DNA of 64,000 nucleotides from Marinomonas gallaica. Lineage in GTDB: Bacteria > Pseudomonadota > Gammaproteobacteria > Pseudomonadales > Marinomonadaceae. The DNA lies in contig NZ_LTAX01000009.1 of the NCBI RefSeq assembly GCF_001639745.1, positions 1-64,000 of the forward strand. The letters run 5' to 3'. The position numbers were made by a program, and so were the translations under genes. Positions 15,270-24,955 of the stretch are shown here, piece after piece (the first letter of the stretch is position 1; each line of letters starts with the position of its first letter). Under the pieces are notes generated by a model. The model saw only the letters and a program-made list of their open reading frames with translations. It had not been told where the DNA came from and made no database searches.

Positions 15270-16049
15270 CTAGCGACAGGCTTGTCGAAGTCGGCCATCC
15301 AGTTCCAATGGCAGTAATAGCGTGCTGAATTGATGCTGGCTGGCGTATTGGCAGAGGTTTGAGCGTGATTGATACTCTGCATGAAATACGGCTTTGTTTT
15401 GCTGGATAAAGGGCCGCAGTGCGTCGCACTCTTGGTATTCGAGGCATTGTTCGTTGACGGCAAAGTCGAAGTCGTTGGCTAGCTGGGGAATTAAGCCGAG
15501 GCTGTTTTTCAAACCGATAGAGAGGTTTAAAATGTGAGCGCTCTGAGCCAAGAAGCGGTTAAACTTGATCTGATCTTGCGAGTTGAGATTAAAGCCCGAA
15601 GTATTTTGATACGCATCGACATTATCCGGCTCGACACCATCACAGCCTTTTTCCGCGGCCAGTTTGAGTCGATTTTGCATCACACGCCAGACTGATTTAT
15701 CACGAATGTCCAGCCAACGTTCCCCCGGCCAATCATCTAATGGATTGCCCACAGCCGTTTTGCTGATTTTGCTAATGTCATCGCGCCAGTCTTCGACAGA
15801 ACCTGCTGAAAAGTAGCAGATAACTTTACGACCTTGTTGCTGCAAGGTATGGATTTGATCGGTAGAGATATCAAAAAGGTCGATATCGTAAACCTCCACC
15901 TCATAGGCGGTGTTTAGCGTGCCTTGTAATTGCCATTGCCATGTCGTACCTGCAGAAGGCTGATACCAAGTTTCAGCCCAAGCGTTGCCGGTACCGATGG
16001 CTAGCATCCAGCCAAATGAATATTTAAGGCTGTGAAACCGGCTCAACAT
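15270..16049 (-). CDS. Secreted GH114-type glycoside hydrolase (endo-alpha-1,4-polygalactosaminidase family)
   Basis: A 259-residue protein with an N-terminal signal peptide ending near GNAWA (residue 25). Its mature part begins WYQPSAGTTWQWQLQG, typical of the GH114 TIM-barrel, and has VEVYDIDLFD, RKVICYFSAGSVEDWR, GERWLDIRD and CDGVEPDNVDAYQN, in which the acidic residues are the probable catalytic pair. Founding enzymes cut alpha-1,4-galactosaminan, a fungal and bacterial exopolymer, so a role in biofilm matrix or cell-wall polymer breakdown is plausible. ATG 16049. Neighbours do not suggest a polysaccharide operon. Confidence 0.82.
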   Translation of the reverse strand: MLSRFHSLKYSFGWMLAIGTGNAWAETWYQPSAGTTWQWQLQGTLNTAYEVEVYDIDLFDISTDQIHTLQQQGRKVICYFSAGSVEDWRDDISKISKTAVGNPLDDWPGERWLDIRDKSVWRVMQNRLKLAAEKGCDGVEPDNVDAYQNTSGFNLNSQDQIKFNRFLAQSAHILNLSIGLKNSLGLIPQLANDFDFAVNEQCLEYQECDALRPFIQQNKAVFHAEYQSRSNLCQYASQHQFSTLLLPLELDGRLRQACR

Positions 16050-16108
16050 ACGCCTATGTCCTCCAAAGTGTTACCGTTGATAAGCTGTGCATGAAACCCA
16101 AAAAGTCA

Positions 16109-16984
16109 CTAATACTCTAACGCCATATTGGCCATTTTCAGGGTGTTCTCAAACGACTTACAACCTGCGATAAATAAGCCGTTGTGACAGAACATGGCGT
16201 CGTCAAGTCCGGTGACGTCTTGCAGTTCTTTGCCTGATAGCCCAGCCCACGGAGCAGGAAGCTTTTTACGGTCTTCAAACGAGCCGAGTTCGACGGGTAC
16301 GGTTTGGATGCGCCACTCTCCGGTTTGCGCAGGGTAGAGCATAAATAGCGCATCTTGGGATAATTTCAGTACCGTGGTTTTCCAAGGAGTGAATTGCTCT
16401 AGCACGATAACTCTTGGGTCATCAGCTTTTTCTATGGCCTCGGCAACAATGCTTTTGGCGTTGACGCCACCTTGGGCTGCGGCGATAAATCGTGTTAAAA
16501 CGCGCGATGCAAAGGTAACGGCTTCTTCAAAACAGTCATCAAAATTGTTGTCTTCTTCCCAGGTTGGGTTAAACATGGAGATGGTTTGACTCAGGCTGAC
16601 GCCAGTGAGTGGGCCATCGACGTGCCCGCAGTCGATAGCGTCGATAGCAGAGACCAAGTTCTTATCCACTGAGTCTGCAACTTCTTGATCGCCAGAGCAC
16701 AGTTTTAGGCCGTATTTTTGCCACATCAAGCCAAAGGATGAAAAGGGAATGCCGTTTTCTCGTGCACCTGCGCCGCCTCGTTGGTGATGATCGAAGCGGC
16801 CTGTGTCTGCATCGTATACACCGCCAACATCTAATACGAGATCGGCTTGGGCGATCACGTCTAGGTCTCGTGTCCTTATGATCTTTGCCGAAGTGAAAAG
16901 TTGTTTAAGGGCTGCTACAGCAAATACGTCGTCGGCGTGAAAGTTTCCGTTGTGTGTCGCTATCACTTGAATTTTGTCGGTCAT
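16109..16984 (-). CDS. MYG1 family protein (UPF0160, DHH-like phosphoesterase)
   Basis: A 291-residue cytosolic protein. The opening VIATHNGNFHADDVFAVAALKQLF and the following VLDVGGVYDADTGRFDHHQRGGAGARENGIPFSSFGLMW are diagnostic of MYG1. The family is metal dependent; the His/Asp clusters (HNGNFHADD, FDHH) form the DHH-type site. Eukaryotic MYG1 is a 3'-5' RNA exonuclease; the bacterial role is not settled. Length matches the family. It stands alone, with its own 60-base gap from the GH114 gene. Confidence 0.88.
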   Translation of the reverse strand: MTDKIQVIATHNGNFHADDVFAVAALKQLFTSAKIIRTRDLDVIAQADLVLDVGGVYDADTGRFDHHQRGGAGARENGIPFSSFGLMWQKYGLKLCSGDQEVADSVDKNLVSAIDAIDCGHVDGPLTGVSLSQTISMFNPTWEEDNNFDDCFEEAVTFASRVLTRFIAAAQGGVNAKSIVAEAIEKADDPRVIVLEQFTPWKTTVLKLSQDALFMLYPAQTGEWRIQTVPVELGSFEDRKKLPAPWAGLSGKELQDVTGLDDAMFCHNGLFIAGCKSFENTLKMANMALEY

Positions 16985-17344
16985 TTTATCATCTCTTTTA
17001 TTGATCTCATTTCACTTCACAGCACGGTTGTACTAAACATCCGAATTTTACGGGGTTTTGTGGGGAGGTGACACCGTTCATTTTGTTGAATCAAAGCGTA
17101 GCTTAGGTAAAACCCAGTGAAAGTGCTGATTTGAACTATTGGCGTAGGAGTCTTGTTAGGGTACGATGCGCCGAATGTTATGCACTTAGCTAAAAAGATA
17201 TAGCTAAAGTTGCCTGCAAGTTGTGTTTTGCTATTGATTCGCGGCAAAACGCAAAATCAGTCGCTGTTTAGGGACGTTATGTTCTATACACTTGCTGAGC
17301 TAAAATACCGACCCTATTTGAACTTTACGACATGAGATTTATAA
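16985..17344. other. Intergenic region before a small protein gene
   Basis: A minus-strand frame at 17017-17247 has no ribosome site and unnatural composition, and is not considered a gene. The stretch presumably holds the divergent promoters of the MYG1 gene and the small gene at 17345. No repeat or RNA gene was recognised. Confidence 0.4.
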
Positions 17345-17497
17345 ATGACCGCATTTGATACAAGAGTGGAAGAACTGATTGCTAAGCATCCGCATTTAAC
17401 CAAAGATGAAGCCATCAAAATCGTAACCGAGAAAAATAAGCGCAAAAAACAGAAGAGAAACGAAAGATCAAATAAAGGCAATGTTAACAAGGACTAA
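17345..17497 (+). CDS. Small highly charged protein, 50 residues
   Basis: A frame from ATG 17345 to TAA 17495-17497. The sequence starts MTAFDTRVEELIAKHPHLTK and has two helices followed by a very basic tail (KNKRKKQKRNERSNK), suggesting nucleic-acid or ribosome binding. The helix pattern DEAIKIVTEKN is regular and codon use resembles the neighbours. No strong ribosome site is visible, though ACATGAG precedes it. The function is unknown. It runs toward the uracil-DNA-glycosylase-like gene. Confidence 0.6.
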   Translation: MTAFDTRVEELIAKHPHLTKDEAIKIVTEKNKRKKQKRNERSNKGNVNKD

Positions 17498-17541
17498 AAA
17501 CGAGCAATATGCTCTGGTCTTTGATAAAGGTGTCTGCCCCA

Positions 17542-18156
17542 TTAGCGAAGTAAGTGTTTTACTTTGTCCCTCAGTATTGGCAACACCTCCTCTTCAAACC
17601 ATGGGTTTTGTTTTAGCCAACGGTTATTCCTTGGGCTTGGGTGAGGTAGAGCGATCTTGCCTTGCTCCAGCCAGTAGGCCCAGCGCTTCACTTGTTCGGT
17701 GACCTTATCTGATTGAGTCAGATAGTATGCTTGGGCATGACTCCCAAGAACAATCGTCAACTCTATTTTATTCAATTCACCTAGCAGTATTTCGTGCCAT
17801 GTGGCAGCGCATTCTGGTCTGGGGGGTAAGTCACCCGATTTGCGACCTTTGGACGGGCCACTTTTAAAAAAGGTGTTGCCGGGGAAGCAAAACCCCATCG
17901 GGACGATGGCGAGTTGTGTAGGATCATAAAAATCGCTTTTGTTCAGCCCTAGCCATTGGCGTAGACGATCGCCGCTGGCATCATCGAACGGGCGACCCGC
18001 ATCGTGGGCTTTTTGCCCAGGTGCTTGTCCGGCAATTAACACTTTGGCGTCGGGGTGTATCTGAAGAATAGGCTTGGGTTCCAAGGGGAGCACATTGGCA
18101 CATTGCCGACAATTCAGAATGTTTTGATGTAATTGAGAAAAAGATTCCTTATCCAT
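17542..18156 (-). CDS. Uracil-DNA glycosylase family protein
   Basis: A 204-residue protein of the family 4/5-like UDG fold. After a short cysteine-bearing segment (NCRQCANV) comes VLIAGQAPGQKAHDAGRPFDDASGDRLRQWLGL, the active-site loop of the superfamily in the variant form GQAPG, and near the end ALPHPSPRNNRWL, the DNA-intercalation loop. Unlike classic family 4 enzymes it lacks the full set of four iron-sulfur cysteines, so it may act without a cluster or have a different lesion specificity. ATG 18156 has GGAG at good spacing; the longer TTG start is rejected. Confidence 0.82.
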   Translation of the reverse strand: MDKESFSQLHQNILNCRQCANVLPLEPKPILQIHPDAKVLIAGQAPGQKAHDAGRPFDDASGDRLRQWLGLNKSDFYDPTQLAIVPMGFCFPGNTFFKSGPSKGRKSGDLPPRPECAATWHEILLGELNKIELTIVLGSHAQAYYLTQSDKVTEQVKRWAYWLEQGKIALPHPSPRNNRWLKQNPWFEEEVLPILRDKVKHLLR

Positions 18157-18171
18157 AGCCTTACTCCACAA

Positions 18172-18990
18172 ACAGCTTGGTTAAAACAGTGCATTAAGAG
18201 GTAATTGTACCGATAAGGCAGGCGCCACTCTATCTTTGTATCTGGAATGACTTCCTAAGGTTTTCATTTTAGTCTGTGAGGTCGGCATCAGTTTTGGGGG
18301 CACAAGCGCGAGTGGTTCGCCATAATGTGCGTGAACCCAAATTTCATCGGACGCTCAGAATCAACAAGCCTTAATCATCAAACAGGCCACTCATGGTTTA
18401 TTAAATTCACAATGGTTTAATTATCAATTCCAACCCAATGGCCGTTATGGAAGCAAGGTTTGTTTGTTTTAATGGGACAGCAAGCCTACGCACCAGGCGC
18501 ACTAGAAACAGTTAATACTTGGATAAGAGAATACGGGGCTAGGTGAAAAATTAGACAAATAGTTTCTTGCTTGAATTGTCTTTTTTGCATTTACGTGCTT
18601 GTTCGATTTGCTTAGGTAAATGAGCCGCTGTTACCACGTTTTGCCCTAACTTTTACAAGTCGGATGCAGCTTTCTTCCAGAGGTACTGGCAGGCACATGT
18701 ACTAGGACCTGAAACTATCTACTTTGCTGCAGCATTTGTGTTCTTGATAAGTGCCAATTTTGTTTACATAAAAACACTCACTAAGTCGCTGCTCCATTGA
18801 TCTACATCTTAACTTTCGATTGCTTTTTAGTTAATACGTTTAAGGGAATCATGTGATTTATCCAATCGTAACCAATCCTTACTCAATGTTACTAATCTGT
18901 ATTGAAAATACAGGGTTCGAAATATCAAATTAGGTATATATTAGAGATATCTTTTTAAGTGCTTTTAAATTAGCAATCTAAGGAAATATC
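18172..18990. other. Degraded region with a transporter-like gene remnant
   Basis: About 820 bases without an intact gene. In the plus frame ending TGA 18798-18800, roughly 35 codons read as a final membrane helix (LGPETIYFAAAFVFLISANF) and a basic tail, like the end of a multi-pass transporter whose start is gone. A second short protein-like piece starts at ATG 18473 (GQQAYAPGALETVNTWI). These look like scraps of decayed genes. The last 150 bases must hold the promoter of the chemoreceptor gene. Confidence 0.4.
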
Positions 18991-20313
18991 ATGAAGAAAT
19001 ATTATCATTTAGCACTAGGTATCAACGTTTTATCTATAGTTGTAGCCTTACTGCTAGGGTTAGAAAGCACAAATGGACTTTTTTTAGCTGTAGCGATGGC
19101 TGGTTTGCTGGTTTGTTTGGTAAAGATAGAGCGCTCTACGAAAGAGCAATTCTATTACTATGAGCAAATTCTTGATTCGATCCCTAATCCACTCTCTGTT
19201 ACAGATCTAGATATGAAGTGGACGTTTGTCAACCGAGCGGCTACCGATCCCTTAGGAGTAAAGCGTCAGGACGTTTTGGGCAAGCACTGTTCAAATTGGG
19301 GAGCGAACATTTGTAATACTGATGGTTGTGGTGTCAACTGTTTAAGGAAAGGTAAGCAAACGACGTTCTTTCATCAGTGGGATAAGGATTTTCGTGTCGA
19401 CACGTATTACATCAAAGACTTAAGTGGTAAAGAGATTGGTCATGTTGAATACGTTCAGGAGGTCTCAGAAAAAGTAGCTTTGAAATCTGTGTACAACGAT
19501 GTCGATGCTATAAGTTATAGTCTAACTACGGGTGCAAATGAGCTGAATGTAGCTAGTCATGCATTGACCGTAGGATCAAATCAGCAAGCAGCTTCCATTA
19601 CTCAGATTAGTAGTGCTCTCAATGATATTCTGACTCAGGCCAATGACAACGCCAAGCGAGCATCTGGGGCGAGTACTGTCTCTTCTGAGGCGCAGCAAGC
19701 GGCTACTATTGCCTCTGATGAGATCAAAGAGCTTGAGCAAGCAATGCTGGAAATTAATCGATCAAGTGAAGCGATAAGTGACATTATTAATGTCATAGAC
19801 GATATTGCATCTCAAACCAATTTGCTTGCACTCAATGCCTCTATTGAAGCCGCACGAGCGGGGGAAATGGGGCGAGGTTTTGCCGTGGTTGCTGATGAAG
19901 TAAGATCTCTTGCTGAGCGAAGCACAAAAGCAGCGAGCGAATCGGCGCAGTATATTCAGTCTTCCGTAGAGAATGTTGAAAAGGGAAATGCAATATCACA
20001 AAGGTGTGTGATGGCATTAGGTGAGATCGTTAAACGTGTATCCACAATCTCTAGTACCATCAATGAAATAGACTGCGCGTCGCAAAGTCAGGCTGCAGGA
20101 TTGAGTCAAGTTAATCAGGGCATGCTAGACATTGATGAGGTGATTCACTCGACGGCCGCGTCAGCAGAAGAGACGTCGCTGTCTGCCACTGAGTTAAGTG
20201 AGCTATCTGTGAAGCTTCAAGAGCAGCTCGAAAATATGAGAAAAATTGATGGGCTCATTGAAGATACTAACAAGAAAGACCTTCAACTAATTGAAGTTAA
20301 AAATGTGTCGTAA
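18991..20313 (+). CDS. Methyl-accepting chemotaxis protein with a cysteine-rich PAS domain
   Basis: A 440-residue chemoreceptor. Two hydrophobic helices (about 6-24 and 27-44) are almost adjacent, so there is hardly any periplasmic part; a cytoplasmic PAS domain (about 52-165) follows, then the signalling coiled coil with the conserved hairpin tip ([34 protein letters not shown]). The PAS domain contains Cys100, Cys108, Cys113 and Cys117 in a short loop, suggesting metal, Fe-S or thiol-redox sensing of the cell's internal state. It would signal to CheA/CheW and steer flagella. ATG 18991 follows AAGGAAA. The gene stands alone. Confidence 0.92.
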   Translation: MKKYYHLALGINVLSIVVALLLGLESTNGLFLAVAMAGLLVCLVKIERSTKEQFYYYEQILDSIPNPLSVTDLDMKWTFVNRAATDPLGVKRQDVLGKHCSNWGANICNTDGCGVNCLRKGKQTTFFHQWDKDFRVDTYYIKDLSGKEIGHVEYVQEVSEKVALKSVYNDVDAISYSLTTGANELNVASHALTVGSNQQAASITQISSALNDILTQANDNAKRASGASTVSSEAQQAATIASDEIKELEQAMLEINRSSEAISDIINVIDDIASQTNLLALNASIEAARAGEMGRGFAVVADEVRSLAERSTKAASESAQYIQSSVENVEKGNAISQRCVMALGEIVKRVSTISSTINEIDCASQSQAAGLSQVNQGMLDIDEVIHSTAASAEETSLSATELSELSVKLQEQLENMRKIDGLIEDTNKKDLQLIEVKNVS

Positions 20314-20433
20314 CAAAAAATAAAATTTAACGCTCAGAGGTCTTGGTCCTCAATCTATTGTGATAGAGAACAGCTGATATCAAAGATAGAGTAAGATGAA
20401 AAATTAAACAGACCTTTCATCTTACTCAAAGAA

Positions 20434-21699
20434 TTAGTTATCTTTATTTATTGGCAACGTTTTAGCGACTTTGCCAATGCTTAAACCTTGCACCAAAATA
20501 GAGAACACCACCACGGCATAGGTAAGCGTAAGCAAAATATCCCTCTCAGTTCCTGCTGGTAGTTGAAGTACTAACGCAACGGAGATGCCGCCACGTAGGC
20601 CTCCCCAAGTTAAGACTTTCCAAGCACCACTGGGCAGATTGAGCTGTTTTTTAAACGTTGTTGTCGTAAGGCCCACGACGGTTAATCGAGCGGCCAATGC
20701 TACGCAGATGGTTAAACCCGCAGCGAGAGATAAGTTACCTGAGTACGTTATCATGACGATTTCTAAGCCAATGAGTACAAACAGCGCTGCGTTTAAAATT
20801 TCGTCGACCAGCTCCCAAAATAAATCGACGTAATGACGAGTGGTATCGCTCATTGCCCATGTGCGTCCATGGTTACCGACCATCAATCCTACCATTACCA
20901 TTGCTAATGGACCTGAAAGATGCCAATGACTTGCAAGTGTGTAACCACCTATGACGCCAGCGAGTGTCAGCAATACTTCCTCTTGATAGCTGTCGATGCT
21001 CTTCAGTAGGAAGTTTAAAATAGCGCCTAAGGTCAGTCCGAATAGAATGCCCCCGCCTGCTTCCACGCTTAAAGTGTGAAGAACATACTCAGCGTTAGGG
21101 ATATCACCACTCGTTAAGATCCCTAAAAGCAGAACAAACACCACAACGCCAATGCCATCATTAAAAAGTGATTCGCCAGCGATGACGGTTTCAATGCTTT
21201 TAGGTGCACCAGCAGATTCTAATATTCCCATAACGGCAATCGGGTCTGTTGGAGATATCAGTGCGCCAAATAACAAGCACCAAATAAAAGGTAGCTTAAG
21301 GTCTAAAACAGGTAGCAAGTAATACAGAGCCGCGGCGATCATCGCGGTTGACAATAAAGTACCGATAAAAGCCAGAATGCCAATCGGAAGTTTATAGCGT
21401 CTCAAGTCTTTTACGTTAACATGAAGGGCGCCAGCAAACAGAAGCATCGAAAGCATGCCGTCGAGTAGTATTTCTGTAAAGTCAAGTTGATCAAGGAAGC
21501 TGACTTCATAATTTATAAGCTGATCAAAGCCTAAAACTCCCATGAGTATTGCGACAATAGAAATGACAATAGAGATAACCATGACGCCTATCGTTGTTGG
21601 CAAGCCAATAAAGCGATGGTTTACGTAGGCCAGTAACGCCGTAATTGATAAAAATATAGCGCTTACTTCCAGTACGCTTAGGCTAGACGCTGATTCCAT
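20434..21699 (-). CDS. CPA1 family Na+/H+ antiporter (NhaP-like)
   Basis: An inner-membrane antiporter of about 421 residues with some twelve hydrophobic segments, exchanging Na+ (or K+) for protons. Conserved CPA1 patches include FAGALHVNVKDLRRYK, LLFGALISPTDPIAVMGILES (transport-site aspartate region), GESLFNDGIGVVVF and TWGGLRGGISVALVLQLP. ATG 21699 starts at the first membrane helix as in relatives; the frame stays open to a GTG at 21795 with AGGTAA before it, which would add 32 polar residues, so the start is uncertain. It is divergent from the OsmC-YcaO gene. Confidence 0.9.
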   Translation of the reverse strand: MESASSLSVLEVSAIFLSITALLAYVNHRFIGLPTTIGVMVISIVISIVAILMGVLGFDQLINYEVSFLDQLDFTEILLDGMLSMLLFAGALHVNVKDLRRYKLPIGILAFIGTLLSTAMIAAALYYLLPVLDLKLPFIWCLLFGALISPTDPIAVMGILESAGAPKSIETVIAGESLFNDGIGVVVFVLLLGILTSGDIPNAEYVLHTLSVEAGGGILFGLTLGAILNFLLKSIDSYQEEVLLTLAGVIGGYTLASHWHLSGPLAMVMVGLMVGNHGRTWAMSDTTRHYVDLFWELVDEILNAALFVLIGLEIVMITYSGNLSLAAGLTICVALAARLTVVGLTTTTFKKQLNLPSGAWKVLTWGGLRGGISVALVLQLPAGTERDILLTLTYAVVVFSILVQGLSIGKVAKTLPINKDN

Positions 21700-21939
21700 G
21701 TCTGATTTCTCGTTGTGTAGGTTTAAGGAGTGACTGTACACGTCGTCAAACCCATATGATGCGCTTAGAGTTTGATTGTTACGTAGAGTACCCACATGTT
21801 ACCTATTTAATGATTATTTAGCATCGTGAATTGATGAACATCGTTACCACAAAAAATCCATGATCTAGCACAGTGAACACGCGAAGTAAGTGGGCAATTA
21901 ATGCTAGACTGCGCGGCATATTGACGCTGGGGCCCCATC

Positions 21940-24120
21940 ATGGAAATCAAAGTAAATTTTTTAGACAATCTTCGTCTAGAAGCCAAGTTCGACGACTTTA
22001 CTGTCGTGGCCGATCAACCTATTCGCTACAAAGGGGATGGCTCCGCGCCTAGCCCATTTGATTACTTCTTGGCATCTTCTGCGCTGTGCGCTGCGTATTT
22101 CGTTAAGGTTTACTGTAAGGCACGTGATATTCCAACGGAAGATATTCGCTTATCGCAAAATAATATTGTCGATCCTGAAGACCGATACAACCAGATTTTC
22201 CAGATTCAGGTTGAGTTGCCGGAACACATTAGTGATAAAGATCGCCAAGGTATTCTGCGCTCGATTGACCGTTGTACGGTAAAGAAAGTCGTTCAAACTG
22301 GCCCTGAGTTTAAGATTGAAACCGTTGAAGACCTTGATGCCGGGGCTTCTCTGATGTCGATGGCGCAACCGGAAGTGGGACATAAAACGGCGATCTTAGG
22401 GAAAGACTTGCCGCTAGAAGATACCATCGCGAATATGTCCAACGTATTGTCTCAGCTGGGGATGAAGATTGAGGTCGCCTCTTGGCGTAATATCGTACCA
22501 GGCGTTTGGTCATTACATTTGCGCGAAGCGGCGTCGCATATGTGTTTTACCAATGGTAAAGGGGCCAGCAAAGAAAGCGCGTTATGCTCTGCATTGGGTG
22601 AGTTCATTGAGCGTGCCAGCTGTAACTTTTTTTATAACGATCAATATTTCGGCGAAGACATTGCTAATGCTGAGTTTGTGCATTATCCCTCGGAAAAATG
22701 GTTCCCATTGACAGAAGACGATTCATTACCACAAGGGCTGATGGATGACTACTGTCTGGACATATTTGACCCTGAACAAGAGTTGCAAGGCTCCCATTTG
22801 ATTGATACCAACTCTGGTAATATCGAGCGCGGTATTTGTGCGATTCCGTATGTGCGTCAATCTGACCAAGAGACAGTTTACTTCCCATCAAATCTAATTG
22901 AGAACTTGTTCTTAAGTAACGGAATGAGTGCAGGCAACACCTTGCCTGAGGCAATGGTGCAATGTTTGTCTGAGATCTTCGAACGCGCGGTGAAGAAAGA
23001 CATCATCGAGCAGGAGATTGTGTTACCGGATGTGCCCATGTCAGTGTTGGAGCACTATCCGAACATCTTGGCTGGCATTCAGAGCCTTGAAGAAAATGGT
23101 TTCCCAATCGTGGTGAAAGACGCATCGCTTGGTGGAAAGTTTCCTGTTGCTTGTGTCACATTGATGAACCCGCGCACGGGTGGCGTGTTTGCCTCGTTTG
23201 GTGCGCATCCAAGCTTCGAAGTGGCGCTTGAGCGCAGCTTAACAGAGTTACTGCAAGGCCGAAGTTTTGAAGGATTGAATGATGTGCCTGCGCCGACGTT
23301 CAATTCCTTTGCAGTCTCTGAACCGAATAATTTTGTTGAGCATTTTATCGATTCGACGGGTGTTATCTCGTGGAAATTCTTCAGCGCCAAAGCTGATTAT
23401 GAATTCTGTGAATGGGATTTCTCAGGAACCACTGAACAAGAATGCGACCGTTTGATGGCCATTTTGAAAGATCTTGGCAAAGAAGTGTACATGGCCGTGT
23501 TCGATGATTTAGGGGCCAACGTTGTGCGTATTTTGGTGCCCGATTACTCGGAAGTGTACCCAGCCGATGATCTGATTTGGGATAATACGAATAAGGCACT
23601 GTTGTTCCGTGAGGACATTCTTAATATCCACTCACTTGATGATGAGGCTCTGGGTGAGTTGCTGGAGCGCCTTGAAGAAAGCGAGATAGATCATTACACC
23701 GACATTCGTACCTTGATTGGTGTTGAGTTTGATGAAAACACACCGTGGGGGCAATTGGATGTTGGTGAGCTTAAGCTGTTGCTGTTTTTGTCGCTACAAA
23801 TGCATGAGCAAGCCAAAGATCAAGTGCAGGAGTTCTTAAGTTACAACACGAATACTGTGGAGCGGGGCTTATTTTACCAGGCCATCAACACTGTGCTTGA
23901 GATCATCCTTGATGACGAGCTTGAGCTTGACGATTACCTACTGAATTTATCTCGTATGTTTGGCAAAGAGGTCATGGAGAGCGTGGTCGGCTCGGTCGAG
24001 GGTACGGTGAAATTCTACGGTCTTACACCCACCAATATGAAGCTTGAAGGCCTTGATCGTCATTTGAAGTTGATCGACAACTATAAAAAACTACATGCTT
24101 ATCGTGCTCGAGGGGTATAG
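21940..24120 (+). CDS. OsmC-YcaO fusion protein
   Basis: A 726-residue protein with an N-terminal OsmC/Ohr-like domain (about 1-135; DYFLASSALCAAYFVKVYC) joined to a YcaO domain (about 170-560; GKGASKESALCSALGEFIERASC, NGMSAGNTLPEAMVQCLSEIFERAVKK) and a helical C-terminal part. YcaO proteins use ATP to activate amide backbones (azoline or thioamide formation, or help to RimO); the glutamates in ALGEFIERAS and SEIFERAV fit the ATP/Mg site. The OsmC domain could handle a thiol or sulfur species. Fusions of this length are known in gammaproteobacteria; the substrate is unproven. No precursor peptide or azoline partner gene lies nearby. Confidence 0.93.
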   Translation: MEIKVNFLDNLRLEAKFDDFTVVADQPIRYKGDGSAPSPFDYFLASSALCAAYFVKVYCKARDIPTEDIRLSQNNIVDPEDRYNQIFQIQVELPEHISDKDRQGILRSIDRCTVKKVVQTGPEFKIETVEDLDAGASLMSMAQPEVGHKTAILGKDLPLEDTIANMSNVLSQLGMKIEVASWRNIVPGVWSLHLREAASHMCFTNGKGASKESALCSALGEFIERASCNFFYNDQYFGEDIANAEFVHYPSEKWFPLTEDDSLPQGLMDDYCLDIFDPEQELQGSHLIDTNSGNIERGICAIPYVRQSDQETVYFPSNLIENLFLSNGMSAGNTLPEAMVQCLSEIFERAVKKDIIEQEIVLPDVPMSVLEHYPNILAGIQSLEENGFPIVVKDASLGGKFPVACVTLMNPRTGGVFASFGAHPSFEVALERSLTELLQGRSFEGLNDVPAPTFNSFAVSEPNNFVEHFIDSTGVISWKFFSAKADYEFCEWDFSGTTEQECDRLMAILKDLGKEVYMAVFDDLGANVVRILVPDYSEVYPADDLIWDNTNKALLFREDILNIHSLDDEALGELLERLEESEIDHYTDIRTLIGVEFDENTPWGQLDVGELKLLLFLSLQMHEQAKDQVQEFLSYNTNTVERGLFYQAINTVLEIILDDELELDDYLLNLSRMFGKEVMESVVGSVEGTVKFYGLTPTNMKLEGLDRHLKLIDNYKKLHAYRARGV

Positions 24121-24407
24121 GAAGGTCTTAGTCTTAGGAAATATGGTGCGTTATTATTTTTGTTTTTCCTAACTGAGAATCTTTTTCAATAAAAATGATT
24201 AATGTTGATGTACCGCATAGATACGTGATTTTAGCGTCAGTGGCTCTTCGTTAAGGTAGTCATTGACGTTTTAAAGTCGTATTTTTCTACGCAACTCAAT
24301 GCTGTACTTTCAGAAGGTAGTACTTTCAGAGGGTAGTTAACTGACAAGACATGCGCTACTGCGTGTCTTGTTGCTGACAATAATTAGTGACAAGACAAGG
24401 AAGAAAA

Positions 24408-24788
24408 ATGGAAGCGGGTCAATTTAAAATCGCGGTAATTGGTGCGGGTAATGCTGGTTTAGAGCTGCTAGACCGACTGTTTACAGCGGAATTTGTCGAG
24501 ATTTTAGGTGTGGCGGATACTAACATGCAGGCACCGGGAATGTTGTTGGCGAAGGAACATAATATTCCAGTGACAACGGACATGTATGATCTACTCGTAG
24601 ACAGTGCGCAGATCGATATTCTTATTGATGTAACAGGCATAAAATCCGTTCGTGATGCCTTACGCACGCACATGCAGGAAAGCGGTAATCATCATACTGT
24701 GATCATGCATGAGCGAATTTCGGCATTATTAATATCACTTTTCAATGGGCACCCTGTTGAAACGAAAGCCAGCGATGATTTTTATTAA
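24408..24788 (+). CDS. Stand-alone NAD-binding (Gfo/Idh-type Rossmann) protein
   Basis: A 126-residue protein consisting of little more than one Rossmann fold: FKIAVIGAGNAGLELLDRLF (glycine-rich GxGxxG loop), then VEILGVADTN with the acidic residue at the end of strand two, and DILIDVTGIKSVRDAL. It has the N-terminal half of Gfo/Idh/MocA oxidoreductases but no catalytic domain, ending instead with a short polar tail. It may sense NAD(H) or act with a partner enzyme. ATG 24408 has AAGGAAG nine bases before it. It follows the OsmC-YcaO gene by 287 bases, so it is probably a separate unit. Confidence 0.72.
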   Translation: MEAGQFKIAVIGAGNAGLELLDRLFTAEFVEILGVADTNMQAPGMLLAKEHNIPVTTDMYDLLVDSAQIDILIDVTGIKSVRDALRTHMQESGNHHTVIMHERISALLISLFNGHPVETKASDDFY

Positions 24789-24955
24789 GTTATCATGCTT
24801 TTCAATGGTGTTGGGGGATTAGATTCCCCCGTAACCCCTCCGCTTTGAGCTTCTTACAACAACGCTTAATGTGATGACAAAAATTTGCCTTTTTCTTTGC
24901 TAAATGGTGAAATTTTGAGTCATTAAAAATAGGCGTTATGGTGTAAGGAGGGTCC

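Noticed and set aside
17017-17247. Minus-strand frame of 76 codons
   Set aside because: No ribosome site, odd composition and no family resemblance; it lies in a promoter region.
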